64,000 nt of DNA from CAWUKT01 sp964352215 (GTDB taxonomy: Bacteria; Bacteroidota; Bacteroidia; J057; JADKCL01). The notes under the pieces are model-generated. The model did no database searches, was not told the DNA's origin, and saw nothing but the letters and a program-made list of their open reading frames with translations. The DNA lies in assembly GCA_964352215.1 (NCBI GenBank), contig CAYGRE010000024.1, positions 11,329 through 75,328 of the forward strand, written 5' to 3'. Positions within the stretch are counted from its first letter, which is position 1; every line of letters starts with the position of its first letter. Shown here in pieces: positions 15,986 through 24,809 of the stretch. The position numbers and the translations under genes are program-made.

Positions 15986-16924
15986 CTACTTCTCCACCCT
16001 TCTGTGCTTGATTTTGTCGTCGATATAATCGATCAACTCCGGCGGCCCCACCACCTGGATCTCATCAATCAAACCCAGAATGAACCTGGCCACCGCCACA
16101 AAGCTATTAATCTTAGCCTCGAACTTGTAATTCTTAAAGTCCTCTTTGAATACATGGGGACCAGACAGTGGATACTCTTCCTTCAATAGATTCGCCGCCC
16201 GCATACTCATGCGCAGGACTACTTCCACCGGTTCACCGCCTGTGATCCCAAAGATGTCCGGCTCACTCAGCTTTTCGTGCCATGCTTCAAACTTCCATTC
16301 CTCGCTCAACAGCTCGACACTTTCTATCCGTTCTATTTTATAAGTCTTGTTTACATTTTGCCCATGCTCGAAGCCCTTTAGAAACACCCCGTCGCTCGAA
16401 AAAGCAAAGGGCTCTATCCTCCTGTTCTTGATGCTCTGCGAATGCCCGGACCGGTAATTGACCAGGGTAACCTGGCGTTGTTCCCGCATCGCCTTGGACA
16501 ATTTCTCCATGGTACGGGAAATGTCCGTCCGGATAATCGCCTTCATGACGTCCTCCATCCCCGAAAATGCAAGCATTTTCTCCATGATCTGCCGCTTCAT
16601 CGGATTGTTGGCCGGGATGGCACCGACGACCTGGGCCATCAGCCCGGCCTCTTCCGCCGTGAACTGGAGGTTTTTTTCAAAACGGTGAACGTCATTGTCC
16701 AATCCACGGATCACATACTTGCCTTTGGCGATTTCTTCAGGGTAGAAACCGACCTGTTCCAAAACCTCAAGGTCCCGGTAGATGGTCCGGTAGGTGACCC
16801 CCAGTTTTACCTCAAGTTCTTTTATGCTCAGTCCAAAAGGCGTTTTGGTCAACAGCATGATCTCCCGAAAGAGACGGAGTAGTTTGCCTTTGTAACTGGC
16901 ATCGGTTTTAGTGAGCTCGGCCAT
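15986..16924 (-). CDS. WYL-domain transcriptional regulator (YafY type)
   Basis: 312 residues. An N-terminal winged HTH (about 10-65: LSIKELEVKLGVTYRTIYRDLEVLEQVGF split over helix, turn and recognition helix) is followed by a helical linker, a WYL domain (about 140-220: VTLVNYRSGHS, RRIEPFAFSSDGVFLKGFE) and a C-terminal WCX extension. WYL proteins sense nucleic-acid or nucleotide ligands and include regulators of defence loci. The nearest candidate targets are the palindromes at 14412 and 15872, but nothing proves that link. A -7 box ends 4 nt before the ATG, so the mRNA may be leaderless. It is divergent from the SDR gene. Confidence 0.9.
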   Translation of the reverse strand: MAELTKTDASYKGKLLRLFREIMLLTKTPFGLSIKELEVKLGVTYRTIYRDLEVLEQVGFYPEEIAKGKYVIRGLDNDVHRFEKNLQFTAEEAGLMAQVVGAIPANNPMKRQIMEKMLAFSGMEDVMKAIIRTDISRTMEKLSKAMREQRQVTLVNYRSGHSQSIKNRRIEPFAFSSDGVFLKGFEHGQNVNKTYKIERIESVELLSEEWKFEAWHEKLSEPDIFGITGGEPVEVVLRMSMRAANLLKEEYPLSGPHVFKEDFKNYKFEAKINSFVAVARFILGLIDEIQVVGPPELIDYIDDKIKHRRVEK

Positions 16925-16928
16925 GGGG

Positions 16929-16936
16929 CAAAGATA
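16929..16936 (-). promoter_or_regulatory. -7 box abutting the WYL regulator start
   Basis: The minus strand reads TATCTTTG, exact TAnnTTTG, followed by CCCC and the ATG at 16924. With transcription starting about 5-7 nt after the box the message would have almost no leader. Confidence 0.6.
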
Positions 16937-17004
16937 AGGAGATTTGGGGCTTTGCCTATACGGGTATTTTTAGGCTATTTTGGGAAAACTAATTCAGGAA
17001 AGAT

Positions 17005-17814
17005 TTGAAAGACAAAGTCGTCATCATTACAGGGGCCTCCAGCGGAATTGGAAAAGCCCTGGCCTACAAGTATCAAGGTGCCGGAAGCAAGGTCGTGCTG
17101 GCTGCCCGGAGTGGGGATAAGCTGGCAGAAATTGCAAAGGACCTTCAGGCGAAAGGTGGGCACGAACCTTTAACGGTTGTAACAGATGTGACCCGAAAAG
17201 AAGATTGTTTTGCCTTGGTGGAGCAGGCGGTTGCCAGATTTGGGCGTGTCGACGTGCTGATTAACAATGCCGGAATCTCGATGCGTGCTTTGCTTGAAAA
17301 CAGCGAGGTTGAGGTGATCGAGCGGGTGATGCAGGTCAATTTCAATGGGACGCTGTATTGTACCAAAGCAGCTTTGAACGAGGTGATCAAAAGCAAAGGC
17401 TCCATCGTCAATGTATCTTCCATCGCAGGATTCCGCGGTCTGCCCGGCCGTACCGGTTATTCTGCTTCCAAATTTGCCATTCACGGTTTGATGGAGGCAC
17501 TGAGAACCGAACTCCTGATGAAAGGCGTTCATGTGTTGATCGCGGCTCCCGGATTCACCGAATCCAATATCCGCAAGACGGCCCTGACCCAGGATGGAAG
17601 TCAGCAGGGAGAGACTCCTTTGAAGGAAGACAAATTGATGAGTGCCGAAGAAGTGGCCGACCATATTTACAATGCAGTCGTCAAGCGGAAGCGTACTATT
17701 GTCCTAACCCGGCAGGGAAAACTGACCGTCTTTATGAATAAATACTTCCCTAAATTCATGGACAAGGCCGTTTACAAACACTTTAAGAAGGAGCCGGATT
17801 CACCCCTGAAATAG
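17005..17814 (+). CDS. Short-chain dehydrogenase/reductase
   Basis: 269 residues of the classical SDR type: nucleotide-binding TGASSGIG at 9-16, NNAG at 87-90, catalytic Ser139, Tyr152 and Lys156 in GYSASK. The C-terminal part carries extra basic residues (KYFPKFMDKAVYKHFKKE), as in membrane-associated SDRs of the DHRS7 type. The substrate cannot be told from sequence. The start is a TTG at 17005, supported by an AGGAAAG ribosome-binding sequence just upstream and by the family's usual N-terminal KVVIITG; no ATG is available there. It lies 5 bp before the membrane glycosyltransferase gene, so both are probably co-transcribed. Confidence 0.92.
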   Translation: MKDKVVIITGASSGIGKALAYKYQGAGSKVVLAARSGDKLAEIAKDLQAKGGHEPLTVVTDVTRKEDCFALVEQAVARFGRVDVLINNAGISMRALLENSEVEVIERVMQVNFNGTLYCTKAALNEVIKSKGSIVNVSSIAGFRGLPGRTGYSASKFAIHGLMEALRTELLMKGVHVLIAAPGFTESNIRKTALTQDGSQQGETPLKEDKLMSAEEVADHIYNAVVKRKRTIVLTRQGKLTVFMNKYFPKFMDKAVYKHFKKEPDSPLK

Positions 17815-17819
17815 CCTCT

Positions 17820-19217
17820 ATGGACCAAGCCAAGGCAACCGGATCACCAGAAACTCCCCGATCAACTATGCGGTCGGACCGGTTGCTGACCCACCGTTCC
17901 ATCCCGATTGCAGTTCTGGTCCTTACTTTGCATCTTATTCTCCTGACCACTGCCCTGGTCCACAAAAGCTATCTCACCGATGATTCGATTCAGTACCTGA
18001 CCCTTTCAGAAAACCTGACCCAACACGGAACCTTCAGCCAGTCTTACTTAGCCCCTTACGTCCCTGATCTGCAACGCACTCCGGGATATCCTGTTTTTTT
18101 GCTCCTCTGTGGGAATTCCATCCCCTTGGTACTGATCCTGCAACACCTGATGGTGATACTGAGCGGTTTTCTGCTCTTTCGGATGATGAGGCTGTTTTTC
18201 GGCTTGCGGACCGCCAGGGTAGGAGCTTGGATCTGGCTTCTCCAGCCATATCCTATCCTGATGGCTTCTATGGTTTTGAGTGAAGTTCCCTTTATTCTGG
18301 TTTTCCTGCTGGGAATGTACGGGGTCTTAATGCATTTGCAAGAGAGCAAGCTGGCGCCTTTGAGCTGGGGAATTTCAGGTTTGGTGGTAGCTGTTTATAT
18401 AAGGCCGGTCGCCCTGCCGGTATTGGTACTGCTGTTGCTGGCGCTCGTGGTTAAGGCAGTTCGGTCTCAGGTAATCGAATCCAGACGTAAAAAACTTCAG
18501 GGAAGTAGATCCGTTGGAAAAGGCTCTCAGGCAAAATCGCGTCAACGTCCCTGGTTTTCCCTGGCCATCTTCCTCGTACTGGTTCCTCTGCTGTTAAGCC
18601 CCTGGTTGATCCGAAACCATGCGATCAGCGGCAAATGGATGGTCAGTTCGATGGGAGACATGGGAATGTTGCATGGCCGCTTAGGAGGATTGGAGGCGTT
18701 TCGACAAGGTGACGGGGTAGGGGAAACCCAATTGTTCCGGTTGGGGGACAGCCTCGCAGTTCAGCAAGATGGCCTCCAGAATTATCGCAGCTACTATTCT
18801 GAAAAGCAAAGCCATGAAACGGAACTCTACCGTTCCGGGGCAGCGTCCATTACCATTGGGTATTTTCTGAACCATCCGGTGGATGGAATTCTTTTCCAGG
18901 GACAGTCCCTGTTGGCGATGCTCAAAGGGGTAGGGTTTGGCTGGAGCCGGCAAATTACCGGAAGTACAAACGCGGCCTACCTGTTGTCTGGCCTTCAGGC
19001 ACTCGCCAACCTAGCCATGTACATCGGTATGCTACTCGCGCTGCTGCGCATACGAAGATGGCCTGCACATTTCTGGTTCATCTTTTTGTCCGTGGTAACA
19101 ATATTGCTGGTTTCCAATGCAGCCTGGGCCGATGGACGCTACCGAATGGTGGTGGACCCATTGATCATAATTGCTTCTGGTTTTTTATGGTCAGTGTATC
19201 CTCGGGAGGATAGCTGA
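17820..19217 (+). CDS. ArnT/PMT-like membrane glycosyltransferase (GT39-type)
   Basis: 465 residues with about ten hydrophobic segments. The first loop after TM1 reads YLTDDSIQYLTLSENL and is followed by LQRTPGYPVFLLL, the acidic pair and RTPGYP motif characteristic of the ArnT/PMT (GT-C fold) enzymes that move sugars from polyprenyl carriers. A basic, Ser/Arg/Lys-rich cytoplasmic loop lies near 215-240. Acceptor and sugar are unknown. The start at 17820 is 5 bp after the SDR stop; an internal Met at residue 17 is an alternative. Downstream lies the 22-bp repeat array. Confidence 0.82.
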   Translation: MDQAKATGSPETPRSTMRSDRLLTHRSIPIAVLVLTLHLILLTTALVHKSYLTDDSIQYLTLSENLTQHGTFSQSYLAPYVPDLQRTPGYPVFLLLCGNSIPLVLILQHLMVILSGFLLFRMMRLFFGLRTARVGAWIWLLQPYPILMASMVLSEVPFILVFLLGMYGVLMHLQESKLAPLSWGISGLVVAVYIRPVALPVLVLLLLALVVKAVRSQVIESRRKKLQGSRSVGKGSQAKSRQRPWFSLAIFLVLVPLLLSPWLIRNHAISGKWMVSSMGDMGMLHGRLGGLEAFRQGDGVGETQLFRLGDSLAVQQDGLQNYRSYYSEKQSHETELYRSGAASITIGYFLNHPVDGILFQGQSLLAMLKGVGFGWSRQITGSTNAAYLLSGLQALANLAMYIGMLLALLRIRRWPAHFWFIFLSVVTILLVSNAAWADGRYRMVVDPLIIIASGFLWSVYPREDS

Positions 19218-19227
19218 ATCCACGCAG

Positions 19228-19625
19228 GTGTATATTTATATCTATATCCGCGTGTATAGCAGTATACTTTGGCGTGTACTCAGATATACTTGAGTGTGTA
19301 TTCGAATATCCTCTCGAGTATATCCGGATATACTTGTAAGTGTATATCTGTAAACTTGTAAGTGTATCAAAATATCCTTTCGAGTATATTGCTATATACT
19401 AGCAAGTGTATTACAGTACACCTCTATGTATATTGGTATATACTTAGGCGTGTATGCAGATATACTTGAGCGTATATCGATATATCCTCATGAGTGTATA
19501 GTAATACACTTTGGAGTATATTTGTATCAACTCGAAAGTGGATAGCAATACACTCTTGAGTAGATAGTTATAAACTTAAGAGTAGATAGCTATATACTCT
19601 CGAGTGTATATTGACTATAATCTAG
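19228..19625. repeat. Array with exact 22-bp period (about 18 units)
   Basis: From 19252 to 19603 there are 16 consecutive units of exactly 22 bp, flanked by a 24-bp unit (19228-19251) and a degenerate unit (19604-19625). The consensus is GTRTAT-N4-ATAYAC-N6. Within many units the first and last hexamers are inverted repeats; the unit at 19318 starts with a perfect 16-bp palindrome and that at 19494 has fully complementary arms. Neighbouring units also form dyads across the N6 (for example TATACTC-TC-GAGTGTATA at 19593), so half-sites alternate in direction about every 11 bp. Units differ in sequence but not in length. 22 is not a multiple of 3, so the stretch is not coding. It fills the gap between convergent genes and may be a protein-binding array. 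Confidence 0.9.
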
Positions 19626-19675
19626 AATGCGGAAATGCGGGGAAAGGGAATCAAATTTTGTATAGAAACCAACGT

Positions 19676-21790
19676 CTAGCTTTGAAATTGGGCTAGTATT
19701 TGCCTTTTCTCTCCCATGGAAGAAGCATTCCATAACTTTCTAATGTATGCTTTGCCAGTTGAAGATTTTGATCCATATTCCAGAACAGCGTAAAACGTAT
19801 GGGGGTTGGATATACTTTCAATGAATTTTTCCAAAGGCCATTTGAAAATGATAAAGCTTTCAAGGATTCCTCTTCTAAGAAAACCGCACTTATCCCAATC
19901 CTGAATATTGTGTTCTTCTAACCCGAATAATTTGTTTAAGAATTTTTCTTCTGGTTTTGCAACATGATTTGTGGTCAGGGATGATCCTATGACTTTCCAA
20001 TTCTGGTTGGTTATGTTTCCATTCCAACATGCATCGTATATAGTCTGGAATGCCAAAGCAATAACTGATGGAGAGTCTGGTAGGAGATTTTGGAATGCAC
20101 CTGAAGAAACTCTGGAAAGAACTGATAGCTTTTTTTGCAAGTATTTATCATCAATTAGCATAACATTTGACACTATTGCAGACCATGGAATATCCCTCGC
20201 AGAAAGGAGCGGTTTTCTATTGAGTTCCAGGGAATGATCAAGTATCTCTAATATGGATGGGTTCAGACTATGAGAGGCTATCCATTTCCATAATTGGAGA
20301 GTATTTTCAGAAAAAGCATCAAGCCACTTTGAGGACAATTTGAGGTTTTTGCTCAACACAAATTCCAGAGAGTGGTGTAAGAAGGAGTTGCCGAACTGAC
20401 GGAGTAAAATACTAGCAAAGATTCCATTATTTTTCAAAAGCATCAATTCCAGAAAGTGGTGGTCAATCAGGTTTTTATTTAGCCCAATATTAAACCAAAG
20501 GATTTGAGTCTTTTCCGGAGTTTGCCATATCTCTTCCTCATTAAAAATTTCAGGAAAGTGTTGAATGAGCCCCTCAATATCACTTGTTTCCAACCAATCC
20601 AAGTTAATCCATTCAGATGGTTTGACCTTTGCTAAATAATTCCAGGTCGGAATTTCTTTACAATTATGTTCCTTTGATTCCCTTAACAACTCTAGTAGCT
20701 CAATGGAACTGATTAAATTTTGGTCCCATATCTTATCCAATGATTGACTTAGACTTTGTGAAAGCACTCCCACCAGTTGGTTATCCTCGGTGGTTATTGA
20801 CTTTAATAGGAAATAGTATTCCTGTTTTGGAGATATTCTAAAGAGGTAATCAAATAAGTCATTCCTTAGTTTGAGAGCCTCATTATTTTCGGGAAAATAC
20901 CGTCTCAAAAAGTTTATAATATGGGAGAGGTCCAGATTCAACGGCTTAATTTTCCGAAGGAATTCTTGGGCAAGGAATAAAGGGACATACAATGCCCTTT
21001 TGCCACTTACATCCGAACCATATTGGTTCATAAAGGAAACAACTGAGTTAAGATCAGATGCTTGATATGGGGCTGTCCAGCCTTCATTTTTTTCTTTTGA
21101 CAGCCATTTTTGATCAAGGATTAGGAAATTGTTACTTTCAGTTGGTTGGGAAATCTGTGACAAATACTTACTGGTTACCATTTGAAAATCCAGAGGATTA
21201 CCATTTATTTTCCTAAGAGATAAGGAACATGTACAAAATGAAAATGACCGTTTTAAACGCGGCCATTGGCGACCCCAAAGGTTCAAAAGGACTTCTTCTG
21301 TTTGTTCTACTCCAATTTCAGGCAATAGAATAGCGTTTTCTGGAAACTGGTACAACGCATAAGCCAATTGGAAATATAGATTTAAAGATGATTCTTTTAT
21401 TTCAGTGGTTTCATACAGTTCATTGTAATCCTCTATTATAGGCTTACTATATGAGGAAAATTCACCAGAAGAAGGTCTGCGAAAATATAGCCTTAAATGT
21501 TGGGGGGACCTGATTTTTCCCAACAGGGTTAAATCCAAAAGTAAGGTATGTGTCCAGACACAACCGGATCGTTCCATTTCAGATGCATACCACGTCATCG
21601 CAAAAGCATAGTATTTATCTCCAGGGACTGGATATCCGGTGATGTACGGGGGGAGTTTATTGATTGATACTTGTCCAGAAAGATCACTCATGTTGAGTAA
21701 TACCTTTCTTGTTTCAGATTCCAATTTACAGGAAGATGCCAGCATCCTGTGTCCATTTTGGTAACCGTGCAAAGTTTGATGTATAATCAT
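19676..21790 (-). CDS. GTPase-associated protein 1 (GAP1-N/M type) of conflict system
   Basis: 704 residues, last gene of the five-gene operon. The N-terminus is diagnostic: MIIHQTLHGYQNGHRMLASS, then LNMSDLSGQ, PPYITGYPVPG, YAFAMTWYASEM and GCVWTHTLLLDL (about 1-95), matching the GTPase-associated protein 1 N-terminal domain. The middle has RRPSSGEFSS and the FSFCTCSLSLRK segment of the following GAP1-M-like region; the last 450 residues are leucine-rich and helical. In predicted NTP-dependent conflict systems GAP1 always accompanies a DO-GTPase1 gene. The start at 21790 is 8 nt after the GTPase stop; frames at 21808 and 21823 would overlap it. Its biochemical role is unknown. Confidence 0.85.
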   Translation of the reverse strand: MIIHQTLHGYQNGHRMLASSCKLESETRKVLLNMSDLSGQVSINKLPPYITGYPVPGDKYYAFAMTWYASEMERSGCVWTHTLLLDLTLLGKIRSPQHLRLYFRRPSSGEFSSYSKPIIEDYNELYETTEIKESSLNLYFQLAYALYQFPENAILLPEIGVEQTEEVLLNLWGRQWPRLKRSFSFCTCSLSLRKINGNPLDFQMVTSKYLSQISQPTESNNFLILDQKWLSKEKNEGWTAPYQASDLNSVVSFMNQYGSDVSGKRALYVPLFLAQEFLRKIKPLNLDLSHIINFLRRYFPENNEALKLRNDLFDYLFRISPKQEYYFLLKSITTEDNQLVGVLSQSLSQSLDKIWDQNLISSIELLELLRESKEHNCKEIPTWNYLAKVKPSEWINLDWLETSDIEGLIQHFPEIFNEEEIWQTPEKTQILWFNIGLNKNLIDHHFLELMLLKNNGIFASILLRQFGNSFLHHSLEFVLSKNLKLSSKWLDAFSENTLQLWKWIASHSLNPSILEILDHSLELNRKPLLSARDIPWSAIVSNVMLIDDKYLQKKLSVLSRVSSGAFQNLLPDSPSVIALAFQTIYDACWNGNITNQNWKVIGSSLTTNHVAKPEEKFLNKLFGLEEHNIQDWDKCGFLRRGILESFIIFKWPLEKFIESISNPHTFYAVLEYGSKSSTGKAYIRKLWNASSMGEKRQILAQFQS

Positions 21791-21798
21791 CTTTGGTT

Positions 21799-22689
21799 TT
21801 AATTCCATTGGTCCATGATCCACTGAAAGGGTATTGAGATATTATTTCCGATTTTATTAATATCATCCATTACGATCTTTATCCTTTCTTCTTGATTATC
21901 CTTGGACTGGAGTTCCTGTAAGTCCTCTTCCTTTTCATAGTCTCCTCCCTGTGCACTCACCCCGGCAACTTCATAGTTTATCCTTTCTTCATTGGCAGAG
22001 AGGTACTGTTTTAAAAGTGGTAGGTTGGTATGTAGCCATTCTTTTGGCGAAATAGAATGTTCTTTATTCAGCTGTTCATCCCATGCGGAAAGAATAAAAA
22101 AGATTGAAAGTGGGTTCGCAGATGAGATTTTTTCAGAATGTAATTGCAGGATTTCAATTACATTAACCTGGGTTGGTACATTTGAAACATTCCAATCAAT
22201 TAAATCCAAATTGGTCCTATTAATATCTTCCTGATCCTCTTCTTTTGGTGAGAAAAACTCGTCATCTGATGGGACATCACCCATAAGATTATGCTGCATT
22301 AATTTTGCTGGGTGGATGAAGAAGAAAATACCTGCTGCCATTTCGACTTGTTCTTGGTATTCTTTGGTCCATTGGCGGTGTTCCAATTGCTCTTCAAATG
22401 CTTCTCCTTTGATGTCGGGAACATTAAGTATAAATTCTTGGTCTTTGCGTATATCCTTTAAATACATTGAGACACTAAGACCTTCTCCTTCGGCTTGGAT
22501 AGTCCTGTTCTGTGATTTACAGTCAAGCCACCTTTCCTCAATTGAATTCAGGTATACTTCATCAGGACTTAGTCGGACTTTTTGCAAAATGGAATTCTTC
22601 GGATGGGTTCCAAGGTAATGATGAAGTGCAGCCAAAAAGGATGTTTTCCCTGTGGCTGGAAGCCCAATTAGTAATACTCGCTTATTCAT
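21799..22689 (-). CDS. Double-GTPase family 1 (DO-GTPase1) protein
   Basis: 296-residue P-loop NTPase. Walker A GLPATGKT at 9-16, Walker B/switch II as NVPDIKGE (Asp92-Gly95), and a hydrophobic strand ending in FILSAWDEQ (201-204 SAWD) where GTPases carry the base-recognising NKxD-like motif. The sequence between (AAGIFFFIHPAKL) is the usual strand with a bound-state contact. The pairing with a GAP1 gene identifies it as DO-GTPase1 of TRAFAC-like conflict GTPases. It starts 2 nt after the DO-GTPase2 stop. Predicted role: nucleotide-dependent switch in sensing or signalling of a defence response (inference). Confidence 0.85.
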   Translation of the reverse strand: MNKRVLLIGLPATGKTSFLAALHHYLGTHPKNSILQKVRLSPDEVYLNSIEERWLDCKSQNRTIQAEGEGLSVSMYLKDIRKDQEFILNVPDIKGEAFEEQLEHRQWTKEYQEQVEMAAGIFFFIHPAKLMQHNLMGDVPSDDEFFSPKEEDQEDINRTNLDLIDWNVSNVPTQVNVIEILQLHSEKISSANPLSIFFILSAWDEQLNKEHSISPKEWLHTNLPLLKQYLSANEERINYEVAGVSAQGGDYEKEEDLQELQSKDNQEERIKIVMDDINKIGNNISIPFQWIMDQWN

Positions 22690-22691
22690 TT

Positions 22692-23687
22692 TTAGTACCT
22701 GAATGAATGAAATACTCTGTTACTTTGGTTCATTTTTGAATGGATACTAATACTTTCAGAATCGCTAGGTTCCAAAAGCCAAAGTAGCCACTGATCCATT
22801 CCTTCACCTTCTCGAATCCTTGGGTTTTTGACTGAACGTGAAGCTATATAATGGACCCGCTTGATATATCCCTTAAATTTTTCTGCCATGGGATCTATAA
22901 AGAACTTTTTGATGGAATCTTTTTGTCGATCACATTGGTCTAGCCTTGAGATTAAGACAGAGATTGGTTTATCCTTTGAAACCATATTGCATTCAATTCC
23001 TCTTTCAAGGAACTTCTTAAATCTATTCTTTATCCTTTGCCTTTTTCCATTTTCAGTAAGTGACTCTCCATCGAGCAAATAGCATATATGATCAGCCCTC
23101 CTTAAAAGGGAAAAGTTCTCCATTTCCTTGCTTTGTCCTTGGATTTGTTCATACAGTTCCCCTGAAACGTCAGTGAAAATGAGGTGTTTTGAGTCGATGC
23201 TGTTGCCCTTTTTCCTTAAACAAAGATGAAGATAAACAGGGTTCATTACAGAGGTCCTATCTGTATCGGGAGTAGCTCCAACAATACCTGAGTATCTTGC
23301 TTTGTGACACCTCCTTTCAAAACCGTAGATGGTCTTGGAACCAGCAAAATTATACCCTGCGACTGGATTTTTTTGAAATTGATCAAAAAGAGAAGCAAGC
23401 AATGTTGTTTTACCACTATTGGGAGCTCCAAGCAACAAGACCAATTGAATCGGAACATCGTGAGTTATTAGGCTTAGTTCATGCTCTTCAAAGTGTTTTC
23501 CACTTCTTAAGTAAACTACTTCATCTTCCTCAGAATAGACTTGTTCAAAATCCTTGGAAGAGGAGGGAGTGTCAACCTCTTGAATTATTGAATGGGAGCA
23601 TTCTCCAGGTTCAAGGGATTCCAGACAAAGCCCAGTCTCATGAACCGTGCAAGCTGCCTGTTTGCATGTATAAGTTATTTGGCTCAT
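22692..23687 (-). CDS. Double-GTPase family 2 (DO-GTPase2) protein with Cys N-terminus
   Basis: 331 residues. The N-terminus has four cysteines, YTCKQAACTVHETGLCLE and PGECSH (Cys8, 13, 21, 30), a probable zinc-binding knuckle typical of DO-GTPase2 proteins. The GTPase core follows: Walker A GAPNSGKT at 87-94, DVSGE (173-177) as Walker B/switch II, and VLISRLDQCD (247-250) at the base-specificity position. It overlaps the upstream GASH gene by 4 bp (ATGA) and precedes DO-GTPase1 by 2 bp, so strict stoichiometric expression is likely. Two different GTPases in one operon suggest a heteromeric switch, as proposed for the double-GTPase systems. Confidence 0.87.
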   Translation of the reverse strand: MSQITYTCKQAACTVHETGLCLESLEPGECSHSIIQEVDTPSSSKDFEQVYSEEDEVVYLRSGKHFEEHELSLITHDVPIQLVLLLGAPNSGKTTLLASLFDQFQKNPVAGYNFAGSKTIYGFERRCHKARYSGIVGATPDTDRTSVMNPVYLHLCLRKKGNSIDSKHLIFTDVSGELYEQIQGQSKEMENFSLLRRADHICYLLDGESLTENGKRQRIKNRFKKFLERGIECNMVSKDKPISVLISRLDQCDRQKDSIKKFFIDPMAEKFKGYIKRVHYIASRSVKNPRIREGEGMDQWLLWLLEPSDSESISIHSKMNQSNRVFHSFRY

Positions 23688-24802
23688 CCGGAGATTTCAT
23701 TGAATGCTTTAATAAACATGCTCTCTTTGTAAATTTGGAAAATGATTTCAAAGGCTTCAATTTTACAACCAGCCTTGATTCCAGTTCGCATAAGGATGGT
23801 GGTTTCTTGAATGTCTTCCTCTGCGTCGAGATCTTGGAGATTATTGAAACCTTGTGTTATCGGAAGAAATTCTAAGATTCTTTTATCTAATTTGTCTGTT
23901 ATGGTAGACTGAGTCTTACTGTGAGTTTTCCGAATAACCTTTGTGATCGAAAATTTGTTATCTGGTTCAATTCCTAATTGGGAAATTGCTTTGTGAATAA
24001 GGCTTTTGATACTAGGTATCCCTGGAATAATGGCTGTTAGATCCGCTAATTCTTTTCCAATTTGAATCAGAACGCTATGGGATTCAAATTTGGAGAGAGG
24101 TTTCTGGAGGTCATGACTATAGCCTCCAAAAACCCACCAAAGAATATTGCATTCCTCAGACAGGATTTTTATTGATTGAGGGAGAGATTCCATTTTCTTT
24201 AACCTCCTGACAATTGTATTCAAGTCTTGATAAATGGTAGAAAGTGTGTCTTTCAATACCTGGACATTACTACTTTCTACCAATGATTCATCCTTAAGGA
24301 ATGAATCCACTGGCTTTTTAGTTTTTAAGCTTTCATTTATTACAAAATCATTTGGTATTTCGCGATTGGAATGGCAGGCATGAACCCAAGCTTCCATTGT
24401 GAACTGAGTGAGTCCTGATACTGGATATTCAAGTTTTTTTCCTCCAAATCCAAGGCAAAGCAAGCCAAGAACTAATGTTGCACTTAAAAAGGAGTCCGCT
24501 GCATCGATCTTTTGTGCAATAGTGCATCCCATCAAGACCTTAATTTGATGGTCATTCCCAGTTGTAGGAAAGTGAGGGTTAACTTCTTTGAAGTGGTCAT
24601 AGAAAATTGTTTTAGAGTCAGAATTGTTCTTCCTTTTACCTGAGTAAAAAGCTAAGAGGTCAAGCCAAAAGAAAGTGTCTTTTTCTTTTAGTACTTTTTC
24701 AATTGACTCTTGGAGAACATCTAAATCTTCTCCTGTTATCTCAATCTTTAATGATTTTCGATACCATTCTGCAAATAATTCCTTTGCCGTATAGTTTTTC
24801 AT
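23684..24802 (-). CDS. GASH (GTPase-associated system helical) protein
   Basis: 372 residues from the ATG at 24802 (MKNYTAKELFAEWYRKS), 7 nt after the upstream stop; the frame extends to 24868 but that part overlaps the SEFIR gene. The protein is all-helical by pattern. Recognisable segments are DLLAFYSGKRKNN, DDHQ-like GNDHQIKVLMG, LSATLVLGLLCLGFGG and ECNILWWVFGGYSHDLQKPLSK, which match the GASH family found beside DO-GTPase2 genes. The C-terminal third contains ILEFLPITQGFNNL and MRTGIKAGCKIEAFEI. Predicted to couple the GTPases to the effector; no catalytic residues are visible. Family assignment rests on these motifs plus context. Confidence 0.8.
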   Translation of the reverse strand: MKNYTAKELFAEWYRKSLKIEITGEDLDVLQESIEKVLKEKDTFFWLDLLAFYSGKRKNNSDSKTIFYDHFKEVNPHFPTTGNDHQIKVLMGCTIAQKIDAADSFLSATLVLGLLCLGFGGKKLEYPVSGLTQFTMEAWVHACHSNREIPNDFVINESLKTKKPVDSFLKDESLVESSNVQVLKDTLSTIYQDLNTIVRRLKKMESLPQSIKILSEECNILWWVFGGYSHDLQKPLSKFESHSVLIQIGKELADLTAIIPGIPSIKSLIHKAISQLGIEPDNKFSITKVIRKTHSKTQSTITDKLDKRILEFLPITQGFNNLQDLDAEEDIQETTILMRTGIKAGCKIEAFEIIFQIYKESMFIKAFNEISG

Positions 24803-24809
24803 ATAGTAT

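Noticed and set aside
19228..19625. CRISPR array
   Set aside because: Units are 22 bp in total with no identical repeats separated by unique spacers, and no cas genes are near.
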